Assembly (NCBI RefSeq): GCF_900116045.1
Contig: NZ_LT630450.1
Coordinates: forward strand, 1,946,501 to 2,010,500
Reading direction: 5' to 3'
DNA: 64,000 nt
Source of the DNA: Desulfovibrio piger
GTDB taxonomy: Bacteria; Desulfobacterota; Desulfovibrionia; Desulfovibrionales; Desulfovibrionaceae
Made by a program: the position numbers and the translations under genes
Part shown: positions 9,122 to 19,940 of the stretch, piece by piece
How positions within the stretch are numbered: position 1 is the first letter of the stretch
Layout: the number at the start of each line of letters is the position of its first letter
The notes under the pieces: generated by a model
Seen by the model: only the letters and a program-made list of their open reading frames with translations
Databases searched by the model: none
What the model was told of the DNA's origin: nothing

Positions 9122-10123
9122 ATGTCCGTATCTTTGGGGATGAACGGCTTTGGCCGCATCGGTCGCTATCTGCTGCGTCTGCTGGCTGATTCGGAAGACA
9201 TCCGCATCACCGCCATCAACGCCCGCGCCGACAATGCTTCGCTGGCCCACCTTTTCAAATACGACTCGGTGTACGGCATTTTCCCCGGCACCGTCGACCA
9301 TGACGACAACGGCATCATCATCAACGGCCGCCATATCGAAGTCACCCGCTGCAAGACCGGTGAATGGGAATGGGCCCGCCTCGGCATCGACATCGCCGTG
9401 GAGACCACCGGTACCCTGAAAAAACGCGAAGATGCCGCCCAGCACCTGCAGTGCGGCGCCAAAAAGGTCGTGGTCTCGGCCCCCTGCAAGGAAGCCGACG
9501 CCACCATCGTCATGGGCGTCAATGACGGCATCTACGATGCCGCCGCCCATACCGTGATTTCCGCCGCCTCCTGTACCACCAACTGTCTGGCCCCGGTGGC
9601 CAAGGTCCTCAACGACGCCTTCGGCATCCGCCACGGCCTGATGACCACCATCCACTCCTACACCATGAGCCAGCGCATCCTGGACGGCTCCCACAAGGAC
9701 CTGCGCCGCGCCCGCGCCGCCTGCGTGTCCATGATCCCCACCTCCACCGGTGCCGCCAAGGCCCTGGCCCTGGTGGTGCCCGAACTGAAAGGCAAGCTGG
9801 ACGGCATGGCCGTGCGCGTGCCCACCCCCGACATCTCCCTGGTGGACCTGACCTGCGAGCTGGAAAAGCCCGCCACCGCCGAAGAGATCAACGCCGCCCT
9901 CAAGGCCGCCCATGACGGCGCCCTGCACGACAATATGGGCTACTGCGACGAGCCCCTGGTCTCCATCGACTTCAAGGGCAGCACCTACGGCGGTGTCGTT
10001 GACGCCCTGTCCACCCAGGTCATGGACGGCACCATGGCCAAGCTCATCATCTGGTACGACAATGAATCCGGCTTCACCAACCAGCTGGCCCGCCTGCTGC
10101 GCAAGGTGGCCGCCAGCCTGTAA
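9122..10123 (+). CDS. gap: Glyceraldehyde-3-phosphate dehydrogenase, type I
   Basis: Oxidises glyceraldehyde 3-phosphate to 1,3-bisphosphoglycerate. It has 333 residues. The N-terminal Rossmann motif is GMNGFGRIGR, the catalytic segment SAASCTTNCLAPV has C151, and WYDNESGF lies near the C-terminus. The coenzyme loop reads INARAD (33-38 region) where many enzymes have IND, so the usual aspartate contacting the adenosine ribose is absent and coenzyme preference is open. GAAGGAGCG precedes the ATG. Confidence 0.96.
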   Translation: MSVSLGMNGFGRIGRYLLRLLADSEDIRITAINARADNASLAHLFKYDSVYGIFPGTVDHDDNGIIINGRHIEVTRCKTGEWEWARLGIDIAVETTGTLKKREDAAQHLQCGAKKVVVSAPCKEADATIVMGVNDGIYDAAAHTVISAASCTTNCLAPVAKVLNDAFGIRHGLMTTIHSYTMSQRILDGSHKDLRRARAACVSMIPTSTGAAKALALVVPELKGKLDGMAVRVPTPDISLVDLTCELEKPATAEEINAALKAAHDGALHDNMGYCDEPLVSIDFKGSTYGGVVDALSTQVMDGTMAKLIIWYDNESGFTNQLARLLRKVAASL

Positions 10124-10149
10124 GGCTGCCGCACAGCAACGGATACGAC

Positions 10150-10179
10150 AAGGACGGCCCTCGCGGACCGTCCTTTTTT
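10150..10179 (+). terminator. Intrinsic terminator of gap
   Basis: AAGGACGG at 10150-10157 pairs with CCGTCCTT at 10168-10175, with a T run through 10179. Confidence 0.88.
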
Positions 10180-10206
10180 CATGCCCGGCGGCCCGTACCC
10201 CGATGA

Positions 10207-11241
10207 TTATGAACAGGAGCGCCCGTCCTGCCAGTAACGGCGGCAAAGATAGTCCAGCAGCCGGGCATAGTCCGGCTGCGTCGTCAACGGATGCAGCAAC
10301 TCCCCGGGCGCAAGGAAGAGTGCGGGTTCCCGGACAAGTGCGTTCCAGGCCCCGGCAAGATCCCCCTGTCGCCCTGCGATGCCCGCACAGCCTGAACGAA
10401 GGGCCGTATTGCCGTGCGGGATGACCACGATATGCGTGAACGACGTGGCCTGTCCGTTGCGGGACGGGTCCTGCGTCATCTTCCAGCCCAGCAGGGTCTG
10501 GCGCATGAGCTGGTAATACGGCTCGATCAAAAGCTCCTTGAAAAACGTGGTGTCCACGTCACTGTTGCAGAAAGTGAAGGGACTGCCGTCACGGGTGAAG
10601 AAACTCCTGTAACGCCAGAGCTGTGCATCCATCCCGCTGTCGGGATCCTTTTTGCGCCTGGAATGGTAATTTTCCGTATATTTCCATTCGATGAGGAACA
10701 GCCGGATGTTCCCCCGGGCATCCCGTCCTTTCATGACCGCATCCACGGATGTGGCGTTGGCGCCCCGGGTCAGCGATCTGCCCCGCTGTTCCTCGTTGAG
10801 GTAACTTCCGCCCCCTGTGACCTCAAATTCCACGAACATGTCACGCGCGTGGATGCCCACAGGCAGGGCTTCCACCATATCCGGGTGCAGCTCCCGCAGC
10901 AGCAGCGTGGACGCCTTCCCGTCACGGCATAGCGGAAAAAGATGGTTGAGGCAGGCCACCTGCGAAGAAAGCAGATGCCCGGTGGGCAGGCTGCACACAT
11001 GACCGACGACCACCTTTTCCCCGCCGGGATTCCAGAAGTGCACCGTGCCCTCCGCTCCCGGCAAATGGCCGTTGAAATAGAGCAGGACCTCTTCCCGTAC
11101 AGAGGCCAGAAGATTTTTTTCAGGCGCCTGCAGGACGAACGGATAGACATTCCTCCCGTATTTCCCTCCACCGGGGTCCCCTTCGAACAGACTGGCAAGC
11201 TGTCGCAGATGATGTTCTTTCTGTGCTTCCCTGTATGTCAT
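10207..11241 (-). CDS. Orphan PD-(D/E)XK-type nuclease-like protein
   Basis: A 344-residue protein of unknown function. The central part carries SVDAV with D167, then FLIEWKYTE with E185-W-K187. This D...ExK arrangement on predicted strands is typical of the PD-(D/E)XK nuclease superfamily, and the overall look recalls PGN_0703-like restriction-endonuclease-type proteins. No methyltransferase, helicase or specificity subunit is beside it. Base composition is lower in GC than the neighbours in stretches around 10600-10720, consistent with acquisition. The start is supported by GGAGGG a few bases upstream. Single gene between gap and the hydratase. Confidence 0.7.
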   Translation of the reverse strand: MTYREAQKEHHLRQLASLFEGDPGGGKYGRNVYPFVLQAPEKNLLASVREEVLLYFNGHLPGAEGTVHFWNPGGEKVVVGHVCSLPTGHLLSSQVACLNHLFPLCRDGKASTLLLRELHPDMVEALPVGIHARDMFVEFEVTGGGSYLNEEQRGRSLTRGANATSVDAVMKGRDARGNIRLFLIEWKYTENYHSRRKKDPDSGMDAQLWRYRSFFTRDGSPFTFCNSDVDTTFFKELLIEPYYQLMRQTLLGWKMTQDPSRNGQATSFTHIVVIPHGNTALRSGCAGIAGRQGDLAGAWNALVREPALFLAPGELLHPLTTQPDYARLLDYLCRRYWQDGRSCS

Positions 11242-11488
11242 GATGCTCCCTCCATCCAGAAAAAAGAGGCGGGAGTTCCCCGTCTCGCAAGGGAGCTCCC
11301 GCCGTGGCGGCTGTCAGGCCGGGCAGCCGCAGGGGCCGCGGGGCCGCCCTCTGTCCGTGTTGGCATATGTGTGGGAAGGGCAGACAAGGGACGCGCCCCG
11401 GCGGCAGGAACCATAGTGCCCTGCGGACCTTCCAGCTGATGGAATCCTGGGGACGCCACGGAAAAACGGGGGGAACGCCGCCCACAGC
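11242..11488. other. Intergenic stretch without a recognisable gene
   Basis: Lies upstream of the orphan nuclease-like gene and downstream of the hydratase terminator. It presumably holds the nuclease gene promoter on the minus strand. No convincing coding frame, repeat or RNA motif was seen. Confidence 0.4.
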
Positions 11489-11516
11489 AAAAGGGGCCTC
11501 CCGGTGAGGCCCCTTT
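11489..11516 (-). terminator. Intrinsic terminator of the aconitase-family gene
   Basis: AAAGGGGCCTC at 11490-11500 pairs with GAGGCCCCTTT at 11506-11516. Read on the minus strand the stem is followed by a T run. Confidence 0.85.
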
Positions 11517-11550
11517 CCAGATGGCGACGCGGCGGTCGTGTACCGCAGCG

Positions 11551-13854
11551 TTACTTGTGGTTGTAGAAGTTGATGAGGCAGCCGTCCAGAATAATCTGGC
11601 GTTCGTCGGCGGTCAGATCGCCCAGGCGCAGTTCCACGGGCTCCACGGTCCCGGCAGCGCCCACCAGCCAGCCGGTGATGCCGGCGGCATCCTTCTCCAC
11701 GGCGGTGCGGATGCCGGGCAGGACGAAGCAGTCCCCCACGCTGAGTTTCTGCGCCAGGGAGGCATCGGCCAGCAGGGGCAGCATGCCCCAGTTGATGAGA
11801 TTGGAGCGGTAACGCTTGGTGGCGTATTCGGCGGCCACGTTGGCCCAGCCGCCCAGCACCTTCTGGCAGGAGGCGGCCTGCTCGCGGGCGGAACCGTCAC
11901 CGGGCTTGAGGGCGAAGATGGTGGAACCGATGCCCGTGTCCTTCAGGCCGGAGCCCAGCACCGCGGCATAGACCTCGGGCTGCGCGGCCTTGAGGGGCGC
12001 CAGCAGGCCTTCCAGCTTCGCCAGCAGGGCGGCATCGGCGGGATCGGCCAGACGGGCCTTTTCCATGGCCTGCACGTCCTTGGCGCGGCCCACATAGGCG
12101 GGATCCTTGCGCGACAGGGTGAACTCGGAAAGCTTGAGCGGGTTGGAGCGCAGGGACGAGGTCTCGCCCGAGGGGATGAGTTCGTCGGTGGTGGTCACGG
12201 GGTCGGTGATGACCGAAGCCAGCGGCAGCACCAGGTTTTCCGGCAGGGGGCTCATGGACGGCCAGTCGGCGATGTTGGGGCCGCGCTTGAGTTCCGCGGC
12301 GGCATCGGCCTTGCCGAAGCCGTTGTAGACGCGGCGCTGGTAGATGCCCGCATCGAAGGTGTAGGTGGTGTCCACGGCCAGCGTGTCCCAGTCCAGTTCC
12401 GTGGCCGGGGTCAGGCGGCCGCCGTTGGCGGCGGTGGCGGCGATGGAGCGGGCGTCCATGAGGGCCACGGCCGAGATCTGGCCGTTGCCTGGCTTGGAGC
12501 CTTCGCGGTTGGGGAAGTTGCGGGTGGAGTGGCGGATGGACAGGGCGCCGTTGGCCGGCGTGTCGCCCGCGCCGAAGCAGGGACCGCAGAAGGCGTTCTT
12601 GATGACCGCACCGGCGGCCATGAGCTTGGCCGCTGCACCGTTGCGCACCAGAGCGATGGCCTGGGGTTCGCTGGCGGGGTAGACGGAGAGCGAGAACTCG
12701 CCGCAGCCGGTGCTCCGGCCGTCCAGGATGGAAGCGGCCATACAGCAGTTCTCGAACGAACCGCCCGCGCAACCGGCGATGATGCCCTGATCCACCCAGA
12801 CGCCGCCGTCATGGATCTTGGCGCGCAGCTGCAGGCCTTCCCCGGCCTTGCCGAACTGCTTGCGGGCCTCTTCTTCCACGGCGGCGAACAGCTCGTCGGC
12901 ATGGCGCACCACCTCGGCCACGGGATAGGCGTTGCTGGGATGGAAGGGCAGGGCCATCATGGGCTCGATGGTGGACAGGTCCACGCGGATGCAGCGGTCG
13001 AAGCAGGCGGGCTTGTCGTGGCGCAGCTCGGTGTAATCGTCGGCACGGCCGTGCAGGGCCAGGTAATCGCGCACCTTGTCGTCCGTGGTCCAGATGGAGG
13101 ACAGGCAGGTGGTCTCGGTGGTCATGACGTCGATGCCGCAGCGGTATTCCACGGAAAGGCCCGCCACACCGGGACCGGCGAATTCCATGACCCGGTTCTT
13201 GACGAAGCCGTTCTTGAACACCGCGCCGATGAGGGCGATGGCGATGTCCTGCGGGCCCACGCCGGGACGGGGGGCGTTCTCCAGCCAGACCAGCACCACT
13301 TCGGGGCGGGCCACGTCATAGGTCTTGCCCAGCAGCTGCTTGACCAGCTCGGGGCCGCCTTCGCCCACGGCCATGGTGCCCAGGGCGCCGTAGCGGGTAT
13401 GGCTGTCGGAACCCAGGATCATCTTGCCGCAACCGGCCATCATCTCGCGGGCGTACTGGTGGATGACCGCCAGATGGGGCGGCACGAAGATGCCGCCGTA
13501 CTTGCGGGCGGCGGTCAGGCCGAAGAGGTGGTCGTCCTCATTGATGGTGCCGCCCACGGCGCACAGGCTGTTGTGGCAGTTGGTGAGCGCGTAGGGCATG
13601 GGGAAGCGTTCCAGGCCGCTGGCGCGGGCCGTCTGGATGATGCCCACATAGGTGATGTCGTGCGAGGCCAGGGCGTCAAAACGCAGGCGCAGGGTGGGGT
13701 CGTCCCCGGCAGTCGTGTTGTGGGCGGCCAGGATGTTCCAGGCCAGGGTATTTTGACGGGCAGCGGCGCAATCGATGCCGCGCGCCGCGGCTTCTTCCTG
13801 TTCCATCAGGGTGTTGCCCTGCACAATGACCGGTTTGTCGCTCAGTTGGATCAT
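11551..13854 (-). CDS. Aconitase-family hydratase (YbhJ-like)
   Basis: A 767-residue hydro-lyase of the aconitase superfamily. The [4Fe-4S] ligands appear intact: C362 in GCAGG and the pair C423/C426 in AFCGPCFGAGD. The active-site GSDSHTRYGALGTMAVGEGG is at about 148-167. The swivel domain (YRSNLINWGMLPLL) is C-terminal in the same chain. Length and sequence style are closer to E. coli YbhJ, a hydratase of uncertain substrate, than to AcnA or AcnB, so citrate/isocitrate activity should not be assumed. The start at MIQLSDKPVIVQGNTL replaces a longer open frame reaching 13992. Confidence 0.85.
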   Translation of the reverse strand: MIQLSDKPVIVQGNTLMEQEEAAARGIDCAAARQNTLAWNILAAHNTTAGDDPTLRLRFDALASHDITYVGIIQTARASGLERFPMPYALTNCHNSLCAVGGTINEDDHLFGLTAARKYGGIFVPPHLAVIHQYAREMMAGCGKMILGSDSHTRYGALGTMAVGEGGPELVKQLLGKTYDVARPEVVLVWLENAPRPGVGPQDIAIALIGAVFKNGFVKNRVMEFAGPGVAGLSVEYRCGIDVMTTETTCLSSIWTTDDKVRDYLALHGRADDYTELRHDKPACFDRCIRVDLSTIEPMMALPFHPSNAYPVAEVVRHADELFAAVEEEARKQFGKAGEGLQLRAKIHDGGVWVDQGIIAGCAGGSFENCCMAASILDGRSTGCGEFSLSVYPASEPQAIALVRNGAAAKLMAAGAVIKNAFCGPCFGAGDTPANGALSIRHSTRNFPNREGSKPGNGQISAVALMDARSIAATAANGGRLTPATELDWDTLAVDTTYTFDAGIYQRRVYNGFGKADAAAELKRGPNIADWPSMSPLPENLVLPLASVITDPVTTTDELIPSGETSSLRSNPLKLSEFTLSRKDPAYVGRAKDVQAMEKARLADPADAALLAKLEGLLAPLKAAQPEVYAAVLGSGLKDTGIGSTIFALKPGDGSAREQAASCQKVLGGWANVAAEYATKRYRSNLINWGMLPLLADASLAQKLSVGDCFVLPGIRTAVEKDAAGITGWLVGAAGTVEPVELRLGDLTADERQIILDGCLINFYNHK

Positions 13855-14209
13855 CTTGCTTCCTGCGTAGTCTGTGCTGTGCCGTGATGGCGATGAAAGG
13901 CAGGCCCGTCCTTTCCCGTCCACGGCGACGGGGCGATGCGCGGGCATCCGGCGGGCGTGAAATTTTGCACCAGAGACTATGCCACAGGCCAAAATGCTTT
14001 GGCAATGCCCGGAAGGGGCGCGTGCTTCTTTGGGGGAAGGCCCCCGTCCTCCTTCAAACGCGCTTTATCCTGAAGAGTGGCAGGCGACGCCGCACCTGTG
14101 ATCTTTCTGTGCTGACGGCCCCAGCTGGACCCGCCCCGCCGGCAGGGGAAAAGTTCCCTTGAGCCCCGGGGCGGACGTCACCGGCGGGGGGCGCATGGGG
14201 CCGGACGCA
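13855..14209. other. Intergenic region upstream of the aconitase-family gene
   Basis: Presumed promoter region of the hydratase. Around 14030-14075 is a short G/C-rich stretch ending in AAACGCGCTTTATCCTG. This matches the edge of the dispersed palindrome family found elsewhere in the window, so it may be a decayed copy. No gene seen. Confidence 0.4.
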
Positions 14210-14237
14210 AAAAAGGACGCCTCACGGCGTCCTTTTT
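14210..14237 (-). terminator. Intrinsic terminator of glmS
   Basis: AAAAAGGACGC at 14210-14220 pairs with GCGTCCTTTTT at 14227-14237 around a 6-base loop. It lies 27 bp past the glmS stop on the minus strand. Confidence 0.92.
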
Positions 14238-14263
14238 CATATGTCAGGGAAGGAAGAGCGGAC

Positions 14264-16090
<1,827 letters not shown>

Positions 16091-16137
16091 GGTGACCTCC
16101 TATGCGATAAGGGATGGCGGAAAGGGGAGCTTTTTTC

Positions 16138-16189
16138 GAGGGGGGAAGGGAACCTTTTCCTGGCGGAAAAAAGGTTCCCTTCCCCCCTC
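16138..16189. repeat. Dispersed palindrome, copy A
   Basis: A 21-bp perfect inverted repeat: 16138-16158 (begins GAGGGGGGAAGGGAACC) pairs with 16169-16189 around a 10-base loop. A flank AACTCCCCCCATCCTTCC follows, as in other copies. It lies upstream of glmS, the only copy not just past a gene end. Confidence 0.85.
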
Positions 16190-16216
16190 AAACTCCCCCC
16201 ATCCTTCCAAAAACCG

Positions 16217-16533
16217 CTCATATGCTGTTTTGCCCCACAGGGCAATCCCTGCCTACGGGACGCACCGCGCCCGAAAAAAAGCAGGGAGAAATGCCTCAGG
16301 GAACGACTATTTTGTCAGTAAAGCCCCGGCCCGGCAAGTATCCGCCAAAAGGGGAGGCCGGGAGGGCGGATACCCGCCCCTGCAGCCACGAAAAAAGAAA
16401 GCGTGGTCCACCCGGCATGGCCGCCCGGCAACGACTGTTCTGCCTTTCTGTTCCCGCAGGCTAAAAAAGGCAAACCGTCCGCGAGTGCTTATGGTCCCGT
16501 GACTTCGGGCCATGCCCGGCAATGTCATACAAT
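16217..16533. other. Gene-less stretch upstream of glmS
   Basis: No convincing coding frame. It contains one long-range inverted repeat, GTATCCGCC at 16338-16346 with GGCGGATAC at 16365-16373, of unknown meaning. Confidence 0.35.
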
Positions 16534-16564
16534 AAAAAAGAGACTGCCTTTGCAGGCAGCCTCT
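16534..16564 (-). terminator. Intrinsic terminator downstream of ppiD
   Basis: AGAGACTGCCT at 16539-16549 pairs, with one mismatch, with AGGCAGCCTCT at 16554-16564. On the minus strand it is followed by a T run (A run at 16534-16539). It lies beyond palindrome copy B. Confidence 0.8.
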
Positions 16565-16569
16565 GATGA

Positions 16570-16715
16570 ACGTTTTTTTGGGGGGCTGGGGGAGGAAACC
16601 CCTTTTTGCCGCTAGCAGCGACCGAAGGCGGCTGCAGGGCCGTGCCCGTTGCGACGAAGGAAGCTGCGGGCATCGACAGCAAAGCAAGGGGTTTCCTCCC
16701 CCAACCGTTATCTTT
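16570..16715. repeat. Dispersed palindrome, copy B, with internal module
   Basis: Outer arms 16588-16604 and 16686-16702 form a 17-bp perfect inverted repeat (GGGGGAGGAAACCCCTT). Between them, on the minus strand, is the module also seen in copies F and H (ATGCCCG...CTTCCTTCGTCGC...CGGGCACGGCCC). It starts right after the ppiD stop. Confidence 0.85.
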
Positions 16716-16716
16716 C

Positions 16717-18669
16717 CTAGATACCGGCGCTTTCCAGCACGCGGCTGTTGTAGACTTCGATCTTGGCCTTCTGTTCCAGCATGCGCATGAAGGTCTGGTA
16801 CATGCCTTCCACACGCTTGCGCTGCACCAGCTCGGTGAGCAGGTTTGCCATGCCGGCCCAGCCGTCGGCCTTGGGCTGTTCCACGGCGGTCACGCGGCAG
16901 AGCAGGGCACCACCCTTGCTGCTGTCGTCCTGCTCGTACACGCTGAAGGCCTGGTCTATCCAGGTCTGCGGCGCGGCGCGGAAGATGACCTGGTTCATGG
17001 CCGGGTTGGGCACGAAGCCGGCCAGGGCGCCGTCGCGGGTCAGGTCGGCGCTCCGCACGCGGGCGGCGTCTTCAGCGGGCAGCGTGCCGCCGGTCATGGC
17101 CTTGCGGATGGCGGTGGCCTTTTCCATGGCGGCCTGCAGGGACTTTTCCGCCACCAGGGCCTTCATGACGCGGTCGCGGGCCTGCTCCAGGCTGGGCGTG
17201 GTGGACGGCTCGGAGGCGAGCACCCGCACCACCAGATAACGGTCACCGGCTTCCAGGGCCGTGTCCACAGGAGAGTTGGCCGGGGCCTTCATCAGGCTGG
17301 CCGCCATCTCGTCGCTGACGCCCAGGGCCTTCTGCAGTTCGGCCTGGCCCACCAGACCGGTACGCTCGGCCTTGAGCAGGGGCTGTTCCCTGCCGTCGGC
17401 ATCCTTGTAGCTGCCGGCGCGGGCCGCGCTTTCCTGCAGGGGACGGTTGTTGATGTTGTCACCGATCAGGCTGTCCAGCACGTCGTTGACCTTTTCCACG
17501 CCTTCCTGCTTGGCCAGGGTGGCGCGCACTTCGGCTTCCACGTCGGCAAAGGGCTGCACGCTGGCATCCTTGCGCTCTTCCATCTTGATGATGTGCAGGC
17601 CGAACTGGCTGCGCACGGGTTCGGAGATCTGGCCGGGCTGCAGGGCCCAGGCGGCATCCTCGAAAGGCTTCACGGTCTGGCCGCGCTGGATCCAGCCCAG
17701 CTCGCCGCCGGGACCGGCGGCATTGGGGCCGTTGTTGGCATCGGCCACGGCGGCGAAGTCGCCCTTTTCCGCCTCGCTGCGGATGCGGGCGGCCTTTTCC
17801 ATGGCCTGCTTCACGGCCGCCTCGGAGGCGTTCTCCGCCAGGGGCACCAGGATGTGGGCCACCTTGACCTGTTCGGGCTGGCGGAAGCGCTGCTGGTTGG
17901 CTTCGTACCACTTGCGGGCGGCCCCGGCATCCACGCTCTCGGGACGCACCAGGGCCTCGGGCGCCACGGCCACGTATTCCACTTCCACGCGGGGCTGGCT
18001 GGCCAGCTCGGCCTTGTGGGCCTCGTACCAGGCGCTGATCTCTTCCCCGGTGGGCTTCACCGAAGCGGCAAAATCGGCCGCGGGCAGATAGAGGTATTCC
18101 ACCGTGCGCTGCTGGGTGAGGAAATCATAGTACTTGCGGGCTTCATCACCGGCGGCCCAGGCGCTGCCGGCCACGGTGCGCATCACCTTGTCGCGCAGGA
18201 TGCTGTCCGCCAGGCCCTGTTCGTATTCGGCCACGCTCATGCGCTGGGCTTCGATGGCACGCTTGTAGGCCCCGGGATCGAACTTGCCCTGGGCGTCCTG
18301 GAACGCGGGCAGCCTGGAGACCACATAATGCATCTCCTCAGGGCTCACGGTCATCCCCACGCGGGCGGCTTCCTGGCGGATCAGCTGGGCGCTGATGAGC
18401 TCGTTGAGCACCTGGCGGCCCAGCTTCTGCTGCACCAGGGCCTCACGGGTCAGGGAGGGATCGTTGCGCATGGCGTATTCGGCGGCCCGCTGGTAGGCCT
18501 GCTCGAACTGCTGGGCCGTGATGGGCTCACCGTTGACCTTGGCCACCACATTGCTGGAACCGCCGTCGGTCAGGCTGCCGACGCCCCAGAACATGAACAC
18601 GAGGATGATGATGGCGAAGGCGACCTTGACGCCAAAGGACTGGGCATTGGAACGGATATAATCAAGCAT
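16717..18669 (-). CDS. ppiD: Peptidylprolyl isomerase, PpiD/SurA-type membrane-anchored foldase
   Basis: A periplasmic folding factor of 650 residues tethered to the inner membrane. One N-terminal membrane segment (about 12-30, VKVAFAIIILVFMFWGVG) is followed by a SurA-N-like chaperone region. A parvulin domain lies near 265-365 (VKVAHILVPL ... GGELGWIQRGQTV ... FGLHIIKMEER), and a long C-terminal chaperone part follows. The length and layout match PpiD. The start MLDYIRSNAQS is chosen over an upstream in-frame codon because homologues begin just before the membrane helix. Confidence 0.92.
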   Translation of the reverse strand: MLDYIRSNAQSFGVKVAFAIIILVFMFWGVGSLTDGGSSNVVAKVNGEPITAQQFEQAYQRAAEYAMRNDPSLTREALVQQKLGRQVLNELISAQLIRQEAARVGMTVSPEEMHYVVSRLPAFQDAQGKFDPGAYKRAIEAQRMSVAEYEQGLADSILRDKVMRTVAGSAWAAGDEARKYYDFLTQQRTVEYLYLPAADFAASVKPTGEEISAWYEAHKAELASQPRVEVEYVAVAPEALVRPESVDAGAARKWYEANQQRFRQPEQVKVAHILVPLAENASEAAVKQAMEKAARIRSEAEKGDFAAVADANNGPNAAGPGGELGWIQRGQTVKPFEDAAWALQPGQISEPVRSQFGLHIIKMEERKDASVQPFADVEAEVRATLAKQEGVEKVNDVLDSLIGDNINNRPLQESAARAGSYKDADGREQPLLKAERTGLVGQAELQKALGVSDEMAASLMKAPANSPVDTALEAGDRYLVVRVLASEPSTTPSLEQARDRVMKALVAEKSLQAAMEKATAIRKAMTGGTLPAEDAARVRSADLTRDGALAGFVPNPAMNQVIFRAAPQTWIDQAFSVYEQDDSSKGGALLCRVTAVEQPKADGWAGMANLLTELVQRKRVEGMYQTFMRMLEQKAKIEVYNSRVLESAGI

Positions 18670-18823
18670 GGGCACTCCGAAAAAAGGCACGGAATTTATT
18701 GCCCGCAGGAATCCGGGCAACGGGAAACTATAGGGGCATTCCGGCAGAAACTCAAGAAGGGCAGGAAAACGGCCCCTCCATCCCGCTGCTGACAAGCGCT
18801 GCCCTTTGCCCTATATGCAGGGG

Positions 18824-19600
18824 ATGGATCATACCGCTATCGAATGCCTGCTGCAGGCCGTGGCCCGGGGGGACATCCCGCCGGAACAGGCCCTGCGGCA
18901 TCTGGGAGACGCCACTGCGGCCGACAGCCTGCAGGGCCTGCATCTGGATCATGAACGCGCCCTGCGCACCGGCCTGGGCGAGGTCGTCTTCGCCCAGGGC
19001 AAGACCGACGGGGCCCTGGTGGGGGCCGTGCGCGGCCTCAGCCAGCACGGCGCCCCCGTGCTGGTCAGCCGCGCCTCGGAGGCGCAGGGGGCCCTGCTGC
19101 AACACGAATTCCCCACGGGCCGCTACTGGGCGTCATGCCGTCTCTTCTGCCTGGGGGGCGAGGGGCGGGACGTGCCGGAACTGGGCCCGCCGTGGCCCGG
19201 CAGGGGCGAGATCATGGTGGTCACGGCCGGGGCGGCCGACATCCCCGTGGGCGCCGAAGCCTACGGAGCGCTGCGCTTCTGGGGCCACGACTGCGGCTTC
19301 CTCACCGATGTGGGCGTGGCCGGTCTGCACCGCCTTGCCCCGCACATCCGGGATCTGCGCGCCGCCCGCCTCATCATCGCCGTGGCCGGCATGGAAGGCG
19401 CCCTGCCCGGCGTGCTGGCCGGTCTGGTGCCCTGCCCGGTGCTGGCCGTCCCCACCTCGGTGGGCTACGGCGTGGGCGCGGGCGGCATGGCCGCCCTCCA
19501 CAGCATGCTCTGCTCCTGCGTGCCCGGCCTGGCCGTCCTCAATATAGATAACGGCTTCGGCGCCGCGGCCTTTGCCGCCAAATTGCTGCGCCACGCCTGA
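18824..19600 (+). CDS. larB: LarB, nickel-pincer cofactor biosynthesis (NCAIR mutase-related)
   Basis: LarB carboxylates and hydrolyses nicotinic acid adenine dinucleotide, the first step to the nickel-pincer nucleotide of lactate racemase and related enzymes. It has 258 residues. The PurE-like C-terminal half is evident: MVVTAGAADIPVGAEA, the GVAGLHR region, and AVPTSVGYGVGAGGMAALHSML. No LarC, LarE or LarA is in the window. ATGs at 18815 and 18824 both lack a strong ribosome site; 18824 gives the more usual N-terminus. Confidence 0.88.
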   Translation: MDHTAIECLLQAVARGDIPPEQALRHLGDATAADSLQGLHLDHERALRTGLGEVVFAQGKTDGALVGAVRGLSQHGAPVLVSRASEAQGALLQHEFPTGRYWASCRLFCLGGEGRDVPELGPPWPGRGEIMVVTAGAADIPVGAEAYGALRFWGHDCGFLTDVGVAGLHRLAPHIRDLRAARLIIAVAGMEGALPGVLAGLVPCPVLAVPTSVGYGVGAGGMAALHSMLCSCVPGLAVLNIDNGFGAAAFAAKLLRHA

Positions 19601-19940
19601 TGCAGGCCCGGGGATGTGCGCAACATACGCAACATCCTGTTTTTAATAAAAAGAATAACTATCAGTACGTTCCTCTCCCTGACGGGAGGACAGCCTTCCC
19701 GGCAAAGGCGGCGGACCTGCCGTCCCGGCCGGGATGCCAACAGCGTTCACGGCAGCGGACGGACAGGACAGCGTTTTTCCCACCCCCGTTCCCACCCCTT
19801 CCGGCCCGGCTGCCCGGGTCGCCCGGCCCGTCGGGCCTTTCCTCTGTCAGGGGCCGCTGGCACTGTTGATGCATCTGCCCGCACAGGCATACGGACAGTC
19901 CGGGCAGAACCTTCATGACCTTCAACGACCGGAGCAGACC
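19601..19940 (+). promoter_or_regulatory. Leader and presumed promoter region of the chaperone/effector pair
   Basis: 340 bp without a convincing gene. It contains a sharp local drop in GC at about 19635-19670 (TTTTTAATAAAAAG) and a tandem GCAACATAC / GCAACAT repeat just before it. This is the likely promoter area for the two genes downstream, but no clear -35/-10 pair could be assigned. It is unlike the compact gaps of neighbouring housekeeping genes. Confidence 0.4.

Noticed and set aside
16091..16533. Possible small proteins upstream of glmS
   Set aside because: Frames run through the palindromic repeat and change composition abruptly; no ribosome site or recognisable sequence.
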